DNA from: Pontitalea aquivivens
GTDB lineage: Bacteria > Pseudomonadota > Alphaproteobacteria > Rhodobacterales > Rhodobacteraceae
NCBI RefSeq assembly: GCF_046507575.1
Contig: NZ_JBKFEY010000008.1
Span: 56,988-120,987, forward strand
Length of the DNA stretch: 64,000 bases
Direction of reading: 5' to 3'
In this document: positions 1 through 8,620 of the stretch, one piece after another
Layout of the letters: the number at the start of each line of letters is the position of its first letter
Numbering within the stretch: position 1 is the stretch's first letter
The notes under the pieces: model-generated
Database searches by the model: none
The model's input: the letters and a program-made list of their open reading frames with translations, nothing else
What the model was told of the DNA's origin: nothing
Position numbers and translations under genes: made by a program

Positions 1-105
1 TGGGAACATTCCTACTACATCGATTTCCGCAACAAGCGCCCGGCCTATCTGACCAACTTCCTGGAAAAGCTGGTGAACTGGGAAAACGTGGCCTCGCGCC
101 TGTGA
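1..105 (+). CDS. sodB: Superoxide dismutase [Fe/Mn], C-terminal fragment
   Basis: This is the last 34 codons of a gene that enters from the left edge; the stop is TGA at 103-105. The residues begin WEHSYYIDFRNKRPAYL, which is the conserved C-terminal signature of iron/manganese superoxide dismutases. In that family the His of WEH is one of the four metal ligands, and the Asp ligand sits two residues upstream, outside this window. The enzyme dismutates superoxide to oxygen and hydrogen peroxide in the cytoplasm. A clear Rho-independent terminator follows at 131-159. The metal (Fe or Mn) cannot be decided from this fragment. Confidence 0.93.
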   Translation, partial: WEHSYYIDFRNKRPAYLTNFLEKLVNWENVASRL

Positions 106-130
106 TCCCTGCGCCAATCGCCTGATTGAA

Positions 131-159
131 CCCGCCGGTGCGAACCGGCGGGTTTTTTT
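131..159 (+). terminator. Rho-independent terminator after sodB
   Basis: A 9-bp perfect GC-rich stem (131-139 paired with 144-152), a GCGA tetraloop and seven consecutive T. It lies 25 bases after the sodB stop and upstream of the next gene's ribosome binding site. Confidence 0.9.
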
Positions 160-239
160 GTGCCACATTCTGTCATGGCACGCAGGCTTTCTTGTGTCAG
201 ACTGAAACAGATTCGTTCAAACCGAAAGGAGAATCCGAG

Positions 240-689
240 ATGTTGCTTCCCAAGGGGGCCTGGGTCGTTGTGGCGGACGGGGAAAAGGCGCTGGTGCTGG
301 AAAATACCGGCGTACCGGGCGCGCCCAGGCTGGCCATGATCGCCCGTGATGAGGCGGACCCGGTGATCATCGCCTCGGACCGGCCCGGGCGCGTGCATGA
401 GGCGGCACAGGGCGAGGCGCGGCGATCGGCGATGGAAATGCCTGATTACGCGCGGCTGACGGCCGAACGTTTTGCGGGCGATCTGGTCGACATGCTGCGT
501 GACCGGCTGCGCCGGGGCAAGTTCGACAAGGTCGTGCTGGTCGCCCCGCCGCAGGTTCTGGGCGCGCTGCGCGATGAGATGGATGAGGGACTGGCGCGCC
601 ATGTCCTGGCCGAGGTCCACAAGACCCTGACCAACCATCCCGTCCCGAAGATCGCCGAGATCGTCGCGGCGGAACTTGACGGGATGTGA
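240..689 (+). CDS. Host attachment family protein (baeRF/Host_attach-like)
   Basis: A 149-residue protein resembling the family annotated as 'protein required for attachment to host cells' (Pfam Host_attach). Visible traits are the N-terminal beta segment GAWVVVADGEKALVLEN, a middle stretch with FAGDLVDMLRDRLRRGKFDKVVLVAPP and a C-terminal HKTLTNHPVPKIAEI segment typical of the family. The ATG at 240 was chosen because AAAGGAG lies just upstream and the family starts here; the frame is open farther upstream but crosses the sodB terminator. No signal peptide is seen, so it is probably cytoplasmic. The fold is related to release-factor-like (eRF1 domain 1) proteins, and its biochemical role is not established. 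Adjacency to sodB recurs in relatives, from memory. Confidence 0.8.
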   Translation: MLLPKGAWVVVADGEKALVLENTGVPGAPRLAMIARDEADPVIIASDRPGRVHEAAQGEARRSAMEMPDYARLTAERFAGDLVDMLRDRLRRGKFDKVVLVAPPQVLGALRDEMDEGLARHVLAEVHKTLTNHPVPKIAEIVAAELDGM

Positions 690-705
690 AACGGTGCCGG
701 CGCGG

Positions 706-789
706 GGGGCCGTCTGCCCCCCGGCATGGATCGCCCCCGTCCCGGGGGCGCCCCACGCCCCCCCCCGAGGATATTTGGGCAAAGCCGAA
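706..789 (+). repeat. Dispersed intergenic repeat, long form (copy 1)
   Basis: The sequence begins with a GGGGGCCGTCTGCCCCCC hairpin-like block and ends with CCCCCGAGGATATTTGGGCA followed by AAGCCGAA. The same two blocks recur at 3107-3156 and 31616-31688, and variants of the second block occur at 13609-13642, 48131-48166 and 59830-59881. All copies lie between genes, usually directly after a stop codon. Confidence 0.8.
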
Positions 790-800
790 AACAGGTGCCG

Positions 801-1358
801 TCAGGTCAGCGCGCCGGCCAGCGCGCCCTGCAGACCGGCCACGGTGGGCACCAGCGCAAACAGCCCGCGCAGCGAGGCATCGGCAAAGCCTTCTGCGATG
901 ATATGATCGAGCAGCGCGATCAGCGGCTGCCAGTAGCCATCGGTGTCGAGCAGGAAGATCGGTTTGCGGTGCAGGCCGATCTGCGCCCAGGTCAGCACCT
1001 CGAAGAATTCATCCAGCGATCCCGCACCGCCGGGCAGCACGGCGATCGCGTCCGAATTCATGAACATGACCTTTTTGCGTTCATGCATGTTCTCGGTCAC
1101 GATGAAGGTGGACAGATCGCGCTTGCCGACCTCCAGCGCGAACAGATGCTGGGGGATGACGCCGAAGGTCTGCCCGCCGGCGGCCTGGGCGGCGCGGGCG
1201 ACTTCGCCCATCAGGCCGACATCGCCCGCGCCATAGACCAGCCGCCAGCCGCTGCGCGCCAGCATTTCGCCGGTGGCGCGGGCCTGTTGGGCGTAAACGG
1301 GGCGATTGCCCGGGCGGGCGCCGCAGTAGACGCAGACGGATCTCAGAGGGGGCGACAT
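801..1358 (-). CDS. LOG family protein (putative cytokinin riboside 5'-monophosphate phosphoribohydrolase)
   Basis: A 185-residue Rossmann-type protein of the LOG/YvdD family, which cleaves nucleoside 5'-monophosphates at the N-glycosidic bond to release base and ribose 5-phosphate. The family motif PGGxGTxxE appears here as PGGAGSLDEF, with Ser in place of Thr. The N terminus SVCVYCGARPGN and the central YGAGDVGLMGEVARAA are also typical. The start at 1358 has AAAGG about 7 bases upstream. It runs convergent to the host-attachment gene, with a dispersed repeat between them, and divergent from the LysM gene. In bacteria the physiological substrate is generally unknown; cytokinin metabolism should not be assumed. 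Confidence 0.88.
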   Translation of the reverse strand: MSPPLRSVCVYCGARPGNRPVYAQQARATGEMLARSGWRLVYGAGDVGLMGEVARAAQAAGGQTFGVIPQHLFALEVGKRDLSTFIVTENMHERKKVMFMNSDAIAVLPGGAGSLDEFFEVLTWAQIGLHRKPIFLLDTDGYWQPLIALLDHIIAEGFADASLRGLFALVPTVAGLQGALAGALT

Positions 1359-1470
1359 CGTAACCTTTCGGATTCCGGCGGTTGCGCGCGATTTCTTGAG
1401 TGCTGATAGCGGTCTTGCTAAGGTTCCTCAAGACGCGGCGCGGGAAATGACGCCGCCTGGATCGGGGAAT

Positions 1471-3024
1471 ATGATGGACAAGGACAAGACGGGCGCTGCC
1501 GGGGGATCGGACAGGCGCCGTTCGGGTGCGGCGCTGATGGGGGGGGTGGCAGCCGGGGCGCTGGTGGCGGCGCTGGGGGGCTGGCTGCTGCTGGGCCGCC
1601 TGGCACCGATGCCCGGGGGCGATGCGGGGCCCGATGCGGCCGTGCCTGTGGCCGGTCCGGTCGCATCCGGGACGGGGGTGGTCGAGCCGGCCGCCGATGC
1701 GCCCAAGGCCGCGCCGGAACAACAGGCCGCGCAATCCGCAACGGAAGACACGCCAGGGACCCCGGCAGGGGCCCCGGCGGTCGGGCAACCGGATGCCGCG
1801 TCCGAGACGCAGGCCGGGGCTGCAGCAGAAGCGCAGGCGGCGGGCGATGCGTCGGCAGAGGCCGATGCGCCGGCAGGGGGCGGGGTTGTCCCGGTCTTCG
1901 ACACGTTCCGCGCCGCGCCGGATGGGTCGGTCACGCTGGCGGGGCGTGCCGCGCCCGGGGCAGAGGTCGAGGTCTTGCTGGATGGCGCGCCGGTGGCGAC
2001 GGCCCGGGCGGGCGCGGGCGGGGCCTTCGCGCTGGTCTTTGACGTGCCGCCGTCCGGCGCGGCGCGGGCGCTGACGCTGCGGGTGGCCGGACCCGGGGGT
2101 GGGGCGCTGGTTTCGGCGCAGACGCTGGTGATCCGCCCGGATCTGGTCGCCGAGGCGGCGGGGGCCGTGCCGGCACCGGCGCTGTTGGCCGATGCGACCG
2201 GCGCACAGGTGCTGGCGCCGGCCCCGGATCCTGGCCTGGGCGGTGCGCTGGTGGTGGACACGATCGCCCATGACAGCGGCGCGGCGGTGTCGGTCAGTGG
2301 CCGGGGGGGCGCGGCCGGGCAGGTGTTGCGTGCCTATCTGGACAACCGCGAGGCTGGTCTGGCCGATGTCGCGCCCGATGGGTCGTGGCGGCTGCTGCTG
2401 CCCGATGTCGGGCCGGGGCGGTATCTGTTGCGGATCGATGCGCTGGATGACGCGGGCACGGTCGTGGCGCGGGCCGAGACATCCTTTGACCGCGCGGCGC
2501 CCGAGGTGCTGGCCGTGGCGGGTGAAGCGGTGGCAGGAGATGCGGTGGCGGGTGATGCGGTCGCCGCCCCCATGCCGGTTGCCCCGGGCGGGGTTCCGGC
2601 CTCGGGCGCCGGGGGGGCGGTGGTGGCGCGGCAGGGCGAGGCCGCGGATGGCCCGGAGCCAATGCCAGTGCCAGTGCCAGTGCCGGGGGCGGTACCAGTA
2701 TCGGGGGCGGGGTCTGCCCGTCTGGCCCGTTTGCCCGGGAGTGCCGGCGCCGGCGCTGTGGACCAGGGGCGGGGCACTTCTGTTGCCGTGCCCGCAGATG
2801 GGGCTGCCGCCCGGCCCGTTGCGGGGGCGGGTGCCGCAGGCGCGGCCCCGGCGGTTCCGGCGGTGCGTCAGATCACCGTGGCCAGGGGAAGTTCGCTTTG
2901 GGCGATCGCGCGCGAGACCTATGGCGACGGCATCTTGTATGTGCGCGTCTTCGAGGCGAACCGCGCGCAGATCCGTGACCCCGATCTGATCTATCCCGGC
3001 CAGGTCTTTACCCTGCCCGAATAG
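1471..3024 (+). CDS. LysM peptidoglycan-binding domain protein, membrane anchored
   Basis: About 517 residues from the ATG at 1471, which follows GGATCGGGGA. In-frame starts at 1396 (TTG) and 1447 (ATG) are alternatives but have weaker ribosome binding sites. After a charged N terminus (DRRRSGAA) there is one hydrophobic segment, roughly residues 20-42, suggesting an inner-membrane anchor. Then comes a long Ala/Pro/Gly-rich region with two Ig-like repeats, each containing 'VTLAGRAAPGAEVEV'-type strands, and a C-terminal LysM domain over the last 52 residues (SLWAIARETYGDG...YPGQVFTLP). LysM binds peptidoglycan glycan strands. The gene contains in-frame micro-repeats (AVAGDAVAGDAVA near 2530-2570 and PVPVPVPG near 2665-2690). 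Likely a cell-envelope protein; its partner is unknown. Confidence 0.85.
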   Translation: MMDKDKTGAAGGSDRRRSGAALMGGVAAGALVAALGGWLLLGRLAPMPGGDAGPDAAVPVAGPVASGTGVVEPAADAPKAAPEQQAAQSATEDTPGTPAGAPAVGQPDAASETQAGAAAEAQAAGDASAEADAPAGGGVVPVFDTFRAAPDGSVTLAGRAAPGAEVEVLLDGAPVATARAGAGGAFALVFDVPPSGAARALTLRVAGPGGGALVSAQTLVIRPDLVAEAAGAVPAPALLADATGAQVLAPAPDPGLGGALVVDTIAHDSGAAVSVSGRGGAAGQVLRAYLDNREAGLADVAPDGSWRLLLPDVGPGRYLLRIDALDDAGTVVARAETSFDRAAPEVLAVAGEAVAGDAVAGDAVAAPMPVAPGGVPASGAGGAVVARQGEAADGPEPMPVPVPVPGAVPVSGAGSARLARLPGSAGAGAVDQGRGTSVAVPADGAAARPVAGAGAAGAAPAVPAVRQITVARGSSLWAIARETYGDGILYVRVFEANRAQIRDPDLIYPGQVFTLPE

Positions 3025-3106
3025 GGCTGGACATCGCCGCCGCGGGGCTTAGGTTTGGCCGGGCCCGCGCGGGTCAGGCTGGCGTGGCGTGGGCCCGGGA
3101 CCGTCC

Positions 3107-3156
3107 GGGGGCTGTCTGCCCCCGGACCCCCGAGGATATTTTCACAAAGCCGAAGA
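3107..3156 (+). repeat. Dispersed intergenic repeat (copy 2)
   Basis: GGGGGCTGTCTGCCCCC followed by CCCCCGAGGATATTTTCACA and AAGCCGAA, matching copies at 706-789 and 31616-31688. It lies between the LysM gene and the ABC transporter start, eight bases upstream of the latter's ATG. Confidence 0.8.
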
Positions 3157-3163
3157 GGGCAGG

Positions 3164-4993
3164 ATGCGCAGGTCGCAAAGCACGGTTTCGGGGCCGATGA
3201 CGGCCGATGAGCGCGGGCGCGGGATGCGCACGATCCGGGCGGTTCTGCCCTATCTGTGGCCCGAAGGTCAGGCGTGGGTGAAGCGGCGGGTGGTGCTGGC
3301 GCTGGTGGCGCTGGTGGCGGCCAAGCTGATTTCCGTGGCGACGCCGCTGTTGTACAAGGTGGCGGTGGATGCGCTGGCGGGGACGGCGCCGGGGCCGGGC
3401 GTGCTGCTGGCGCTGGGGGCGGTCGGGCTGACGGTGGCCTATGGCATGGCGCGGCTGATGACGGTGGCTTTTGGCGAATTGCGCGATGCGATCTTCGTGC
3501 GCGTGGGCCAGCGGGCCCTGCGCGCCCTGGCGCTGGAGACCTTTACCCATATTCACCGCCTGTCGATGCGCTATCACATCACGCGCAAGACCGGGGGGCT
3601 GAGCCGGATCATCGAGCGCGGGGTGAAGGGGGTCGATTTCCTGCTGCGCTTCATGCTGTTTTCGATCGGGCCGCTGATCCTGGAACTGACGCTGGTGGCG
3701 ATCCTGTTCGCGGTTCTGTTCGACTGGCGCTATGCGCTGGTGGTGGTGGCGACGATCTGGGCCTATGTCACCTTTACCTTCAAGGTCACCGAATGGCGCG
3801 TGCAGATCCGCCGCCGGATGAATGAGGCGGACACGGCCGCCAACCAGAAGGCGATCGACAGCCTTCTGAACTTTGAAACGGTCAAGTATTTCGGGGCCGA
3901 GAAGTGTGAGGCGGCGCGTTATGACGCCTCGATGGCGGGGTATGAGACGATGGCCGTGAAGACCGGCCAGAGCCTTGCGGTGCTGAACTTTGGCCAGTCG
4001 CTGATCATCACCTCGGGGTTGGTGGCGGTGATGGTGATGGCGGCGATGGGGGTGCAGGGCGGGGCGCTGACGGTGGGCGATTTCGTCATGGTGCAGGCCT
4101 ACATGATCCAGATCACCATGCCGCTGGGTTTTCTGGGCACGGTCTATCGTGAAATCCGTCAGGCGCTGGTCGATATGGGCGAGATGTTCGATCTGCTGCA
4201 TCAGCCGGCCGAGATCACCGACAGGTCCGGCGCGGGGCGGTTGGCCGTGTCAGGCGGCGAGGTGGTGTTTGACGATGTGCGCTTTGCCTATGACGCCGCC
4301 CGCCCGATCCTGAAGGGGATCAGCCTGACCGTGACGCCGGGGCAGACGGTGGCGCTGGTCGGGCCGTCGGGGTCGGGGAAATCCACCATCGGGCGGTTGA
4401 TGTTCCGGTTCTATGACGTCACGGGCGGGGCGATCCGCATCGATGGGCAGGACATCCGCGATGTCACGCAGGAAAGCCTGCATGCCGCGATTGGCGTGGT
4501 GCCGCAGGATACGGTGCTGTTCAACGACACGATCCGCTACAACATCGCCTATGGCCGGGCCGATGCGACCGGGGATGAAATCATCGCCGCCGCGAAGGCC
4601 GCCAGGATCCATGACTTCGTCATGAGCCTGCCCGAGGGCTATGACACTGCGGTGGGCGAACGGGGGCTGAAGCTGTCGGGGGGCGAAAAGCAGCGCGTGG
4701 GCATTGCGCGCACGCTGCTGAAGAACCCGCCGATCCTGCTGCTGGATGAGGCGACCTCGGCGCTGGACACGCAGACCGAGCGCGACATTCAGGAAAGCCT
4801 GCGCGCGATGGGGCGGGGGCGGTCGGTGATCACCATCGCGCACCGTCTGTCGACGATTGCCGATGCGGACCGGATCGTGGTGCTGGAAGAGGGCCGCGTG
4901 GCCGAGGAGGGCACGCATGAGGCGCTTTTGGCGCGGCGCGGGCGTTACTGGTCGCTGTGGCAGCGCCAGGCCAGCGAGGAAGACGCGGCCTGA
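3164..4993 (+). CDS. Atm1-type ABC exporter, fused permease and ATP-binding domains
   Basis: A 609-residue half-transporter. The N-terminal half carries six predicted membrane segments (starting near VVLALVALVAAKLISVATPL). The C-terminal nucleotide-binding domain has Walker A GPSGSGKST near residue 400, the signature LSGGEKQ near 504, Walker B ILLLDEATSALD near 524 and the switch His in TIAHRLSTI. The segment NFETVKYFGAE is characteristic of the Atm1/HMT1 branch, whose members export glutathione-linked sulfur or heavy-metal conjugates for iron-sulfur biogenesis and metal tolerance. The start at 3164 follows AGAGGGCAGG; upstream in-frame codons lie inside the repeat and were rejected. It is expected to work as a homodimer in the inner membrane. 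The substrate is inferred from the family only. Confidence 0.9.
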   Translation: MRRSQSTVSGPMTADERGRGMRTIRAVLPYLWPEGQAWVKRRVVLALVALVAAKLISVATPLLYKVAVDALAGTAPGPGVLLALGAVGLTVAYGMARLMTVAFGELRDAIFVRVGQRALRALALETFTHIHRLSMRYHITRKTGGLSRIIERGVKGVDFLLRFMLFSIGPLILELTLVAILFAVLFDWRYALVVVATIWAYVTFTFKVTEWRVQIRRRMNEADTAANQKAIDSLLNFETVKYFGAEKCEAARYDASMAGYETMAVKTGQSLAVLNFGQSLIITSGLVAVMVMAAMGVQGGALTVGDFVMVQAYMIQITMPLGFLGTVYREIRQALVDMGEMFDLLHQPAEITDRSGAGRLAVSGGEVVFDDVRFAYDAARPILKGISLTVTPGQTVALVGPSGSGKSTIGRLMFRFYDVTGGAIRIDGQDIRDVTQESLHAAIGVVPQDTVLFNDTIRYNIAYGRADATGDEIIAAAKAARIHDFVMSLPEGYDTAVGERGLKLSGGEKQRVGIARTLLKNPPILLLDEATSALDTQTERDIQESLRAMGRGRSVITIAHRLSTIADADRIVVLEEGRVAEEGTHEALLARRGRYWSLWQRQASEEDAA

Positions 4994-5056
4994 CCCCGCC
5001 CCCCCCCGGGCCGCTGCGCGCGATCCGCAGGGGGCAGGGCAAGTGGGCCGGGGGTG

Positions 5057-8000
5057 TCATTCCGCGGCCTGTGGCGGGGTCTGTGCCAGGGCGGGCGTTG
5101 CGGGGGCCGGGCGGGCGGGCGTCTGCGGATCGGGGCTGTCCCACAGGATTTCGACCTTGCCCATCCGGCGCGTCTTGTGTGCCAGCGCCAGATCGCGCGC
5201 GGCGCGGCTGCCCTGGCCACCGGCCAGTGCCCCCAGCCGCGCCAGCCCCCGATAGGCGCCGCGCGCCGCCCAGATCCGGATCGCCAGCAGCGCGGGGGTC
5301 ACCACCAGTGTCAGCACCGTTGCCGTGCCAAGGCCAAAGACCACGGCGGTGGCCAGTTGCTTCCACCACAGCGCGGTGGGGCTGTCGATCGAATAGCCGC
5401 CATTGATGAAATCCAGGCTCAGCCCGAACATCATCGGCGCCAGCCCCGCCATCGTGGTGATCGTGGTCAGCGCGACCGGGCGCAGCCGCTGTTCGGCGGT
5501 GCGCGCCACGGCCTCAAGCGGGGGCATGTAGCGGCTGAATTCCTGGAACGTGTCGATCAGGATGATGTTGTTGTTCACCACCACACCGGCCAGCGCCACG
5601 ATGCCCACCCCGGTCATGATGATCGAGAAGGGCTGGCCCATCACCAGCATCCCCACCAGAACCCCGGCCGTGGACAGGATCACCGCCAGCAGCACCAGCA
5701 CCGAATTGTAGAAGCTGTTGAACTGCGCCAGCAGGATCACGAACATCAGCGCCAGCGCCGCGCCAAAGGCGGACATCAGGAATTGCTGGCTTTCGGCCTG
5801 ATCGACCATGTCGCCCGTCCATTCCCAGGCAACCCCGTCGGGCAGGGGCCGGGCGGTTTCCAGCCATTGGGTGATCGCCGCGATGCGTTCGTTGCCATTG
5901 ATCGGCTGGCCCGCGTCATTGACAAGGCCCGGCAGCACATCGGCCTTGATGTCGTAATAGCGCATCTGGTCCACCCGGTCGATGCGCGCCAGCTTCGGCA
6001 CCGGGGTGCGGGTGATGAAATTGGCCAGCGGCACCAGCCCTTCGGCGGTGCGCAGCTTCAGCGCATCCAGCGTGGCCAGCAGGCGGTCTTGCCCGGGCAG
6101 GCGCACGCGGATGTCGATTTCCTCGTCCGAACTGTCGACCCGCATCCGGTCCAGCAGGATGCCGCGGGTGACCAGCTGCACCATGCCGCCCACCGTCGCC
6201 ACATCCGCGCCAAAGCGGCCCGCGCGGGTGACATCGACGGCGATTTCCCAGTCGATGCCGGGCAGGGGGCGGGTATCCTCGATCGCGGTGATGCCCGCCA
6301 TCGTCGCCAGATGCGTGCTGACGCGGGTGACGGCGGCATCGAGCGCGGCAAAATCATCGCCCTTCAGGCGCAACTGGATCGGCTTGCCCGAGGCGGGCCC
6401 GCGCGCTTGCGCCAGGAATTCCACGCGGATGCCGGGGATCGCCTGAAGCCGGGCCAGTACGCCGTCCATGATCGTGTCGCCATCCAGCGCCGGATCGTGG
6501 CGCCGGTCACCCCAGGGCAGCATTTCCACCTGGATCTGGCCGATCGTGTCGCGCGGCGCGCTGGCCCCGCCGGTGTTCTGGTTCAGCCCGCCATCGCCGG
6601 CAAAGGAAAACACCGCGCCCACGCCGGGCGTGCCCAGCACCCCGGTTTCGGCCAGGCGCAGGATTTCGTCCTTTTCCTCAAGGCTCAGGTTGCCGCGGGC
6701 GCGGACATAGACGATGCCCTGCTCTACCTCGGACTCGGTAAAGAACTGGGTGCCGTTGTTGTGGCGTCCGTAATAGCCAAAGACCGCCACCACCAGCCCC
6801 AGCACCGCCGCGACCGTCACCAGCGGCATCACCGGATTGCCGGTCAGCAAGACGATCAGGCGGCCAAAGGGGCGGCGGCGGTAGCCCGCCTCGACCGGGC
6901 GGGGGGCGGGGACGGGTTTCAGCGCGCCCAGCGCGACCGAGGCGGCCATCGCGCCCAGCGCAAACAGCAGCGCGCCGGGCAGCGATGCGGTCCAGCCGCC
7001 ATCCGTCCTGGTCAACAGCGCCGGGTTCAACAACGCCATGCCGCCCAGGAAGACAAGCGAGACCGCCCCCAGCGCCAGCGCCAGCCGCGCGGCCGGCGGC
7101 CAGGGCCGGATCGCCCCCGCGGCCTGATCCAGCCGGCGCGATATCCGGCCCGCCACGCCCCCCACCACCGGCAGATAGACCAGCGCCACCACAAGGCTGG
7201 CGGACAGGACGAAGATGATCGTGACCGGCAAAAGCCCCATGAATTCGCCCGCGATGCCGGGCCAGAACAGCATCGGCAAAAAGGCGCACAGCGTCGTCGC
7301 GGTCGAGGAGATCACCGGCCAGAACATGCGCTTGGCGGCCTCGACATAGGCGCGCATCGGGCCCTGTCCGTCGGCGATGCGCTTGTCGGCATATTCGACC
7401 ACCACGATCGAACTGTCGACCAGCATCCCCACCGCCAGGATCAGGCCGAACATGACGATGTTGGAAATCGCCACCCCCAGCAGGCCCAGCAGCAGGAAGG
7501 TCAGCAGGAACGAGGTCGGGATCGAAAACCCCACCAGCAGCGCCGAGCGTGTCCCCAGCGAGGCCAGCACCACGATCATCACCAGCGCGATCGCGGTCAG
7601 GACCGAACCTTCCAGCTGGCTGATCATCGCGCCCACCGTGACCGACTGATCCAGCGACAGGCCGACATTGACCGCCTGATGCAGCCCGGCGGGCCAGCCG
7701 TCCTGCGCGGCGGCAACGCTTTGGCGCACCGCCTCGACCGTGTCTATGATGTTGTAGCCCTTGCGCTTGACCACCTGCAGCGCCACGGTGGTTTCGCCAT
7801 TGAACCGCGCGGTGCCGGTGCGGTCCTCGAAGGTCAGGCGGATGTCGGCCAGATCGCCCAGCGTCACCACCCGTTCGCCATTGGTCTTGACCGGCAGGGC
7901 ATAGACATCCTGCGGGCTGTCGAAGGACGAGGGGATCTTGACCGAAAAGGCGCCGTCCGGGGCCTCGATCTCGCCGGCGGCGATCAGCTGGTTGTTGCGT

Positions 8001-8620
8001 TGCACCACCTGGATCAGTTCGGGCGCGGTGACGTTGTAGCTTTCCAGCCGCAGCGGGTCGATGACCACCTCAAGCATTTCGTCGCGGTGGCCGGCCAGCG
8101 TCGCTTCAAGCACGGGTTCCAGCGCCTCGATCCGGTCCTGCAGATCCTTGGCCAGCCGTAGCAGCGTGCGTTCGGGCGCGCTGCCCGACAGGGTGACGAC
8201 GACGATCGGGAATTCCGAGAAATTGATCTCATTGATCGAATATTTCTCATACCCGTCGGGAAAGGCGGCCTCGGCGGCGTTCATCGCATCGCGCACATCG
8301 GCGATGATCCTGGTCTTGTCCCAGCCGAAATCGAATTCCAGCATGACGCCCGCGTAATTTTCCATCGCGGTGCCGGATATGGTCTTGAGCCCGTCCAGAT
8401 CGGCCAGCTCGGTTTCCATCGTGCGCACCAGCAGGCGTTCGGCATCCAGCGCCGAAATGCCGGGGAAGGGGACCGATACGAACAGGGTCGGGATTTCAAT
8501 ATCCGGCTCGCCCTCCTTGGGCAGGCCGGTATAGGCCAGAAGGCCCGCCGCGATGGTCAGGGCCACGAAGGCCAGCACCATGCGCGCGCGGGCGGCGGCC
8601 CAGTCGATGATGCCGGTCAT
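5057..8620 (-). CDS. RND-family efflux transporter permease
   Basis: A 1187-residue AcrB/hydrophobe-amphiphile efflux type RND permease, somewhat longer than the usual 1020-1050. It has the N-terminal membrane helix (MVLAFVALTIAAGLLAYTGL), a large periplasmic porter region, and membrane helix 4 with the proton-relay acidic residue in LILAVGMLVDSSIVVVEYADK. A second half repeats the pattern (GVGIVALAGVVVNNNIILID). It uses the proton-motive force to pump substrates out through a periplasmic adaptor. It is translated after the adaptor gene with a 4-base ATGA overlap at 8617-8620. No outer-membrane channel gene lies next to it, so it probably borrows a TolC-like protein encoded elsewhere. The substrate cannot be told. 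Confidence 0.92.
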   Translation of the reverse strand: MTGIIDWAAARARMVLAFVALTIAAGLLAYTGLPKEGEPDIEIPTLFVSVPFPGISALDAERLLVRTMETELADLDGLKTISGTAMENYAGVMLEFDFGWDKTRIIADVRDAMNAAEAAFPDGYEKYSINEINFSEFPIVVVTLSGSAPERTLLRLAKDLQDRIEALEPVLEATLAGHRDEMLEVVIDPLRLESYNVTAPELIQVVQRNNQLIAAGEIEAPDGAFSVKIPSSFDSPQDVYALPVKTNGERVVTLGDLADIRLTFEDRTGTARFNGETTVALQVVKRKGYNIIDTVEAVRQSVAAAQDGWPAGLHQAVNVGLSLDQSVTVGAMISQLEGSVLTAIALVMIVVLASLGTRSALLVGFSIPTSFLLTFLLLGLLGVAISNIVMFGLILAVGMLVDSSIVVVEYADKRIADGQGPMRAYVEAAKRMFWPVISSTATTLCAFLPMLFWPGIAGEFMGLLPVTIIFVLSASLVVALVYLPVVGGVAGRISRRLDQAAGAIRPWPPAARLALALGAVSLVFLGGMALLNPALLTRTDGGWTASLPGALLFALGAMAASVALGALKPVPAPRPVEAGYRRRPFGRLIVLLTGNPVMPLVTVAAVLGLVVAVFGYYGRHNNGTQFFTESEVEQGIVYVRARGNLSLEEKDEILRLAETGVLGTPGVGAVFSFAGDGGLNQNTGGASAPRDTIGQIQVEMLPWGDRRHDPALDGDTIMDGVLARLQAIPGIRVEFLAQARGPASGKPIQLRLKGDDFAALDAAVTRVSTHLATMAGITAIEDTRPLPGIDWEIAVDVTRAGRFGADVATVGGMVQLVTRGILLDRMRVDSSDEEIDIRVRLPGQDRLLATLDALKLRTAEGLVPLANFITRTPVPKLARIDRVDQMRYYDIKADVLPGLVNDAGQPINGNERIAAITQWLETARPLPDGVAWEWTGDMVDQAESQQFLMSAFGAALALMFVILLAQFNSFYNSVLVLLAVILSTAGVLVGMLVMGQPFSIIMTGVGIVALAGVVVNNNIILIDTFQEFSRYMPPLEAVARTAEQRLRPVALTTITTMAGLAPMMFGLSLDFINGGYSIDSPTALWWKQLATAVVFGLGTATVLTLVVTPALLAIRIWAARGAYRGLARLGALAGGQGSRAARDLALAHKTRRMGKVEILWDSPDPQTPARPAPATPALAQTPPQAAE

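Noticed and set aside
126..239. An N-terminal extension of the host-attachment protein
   Set aside because: The extension would be translated through the sodB terminator, and a good ribosome site lies before ATG 240.
5054..8161. A long open frame on the strand opposite the RND permease
   Set aside because: It is antisense to a clear 1187-residue permease, is rich in His/Gln/Arg with no recognisable domain, and reflects codon bias in GC-rich DNA.
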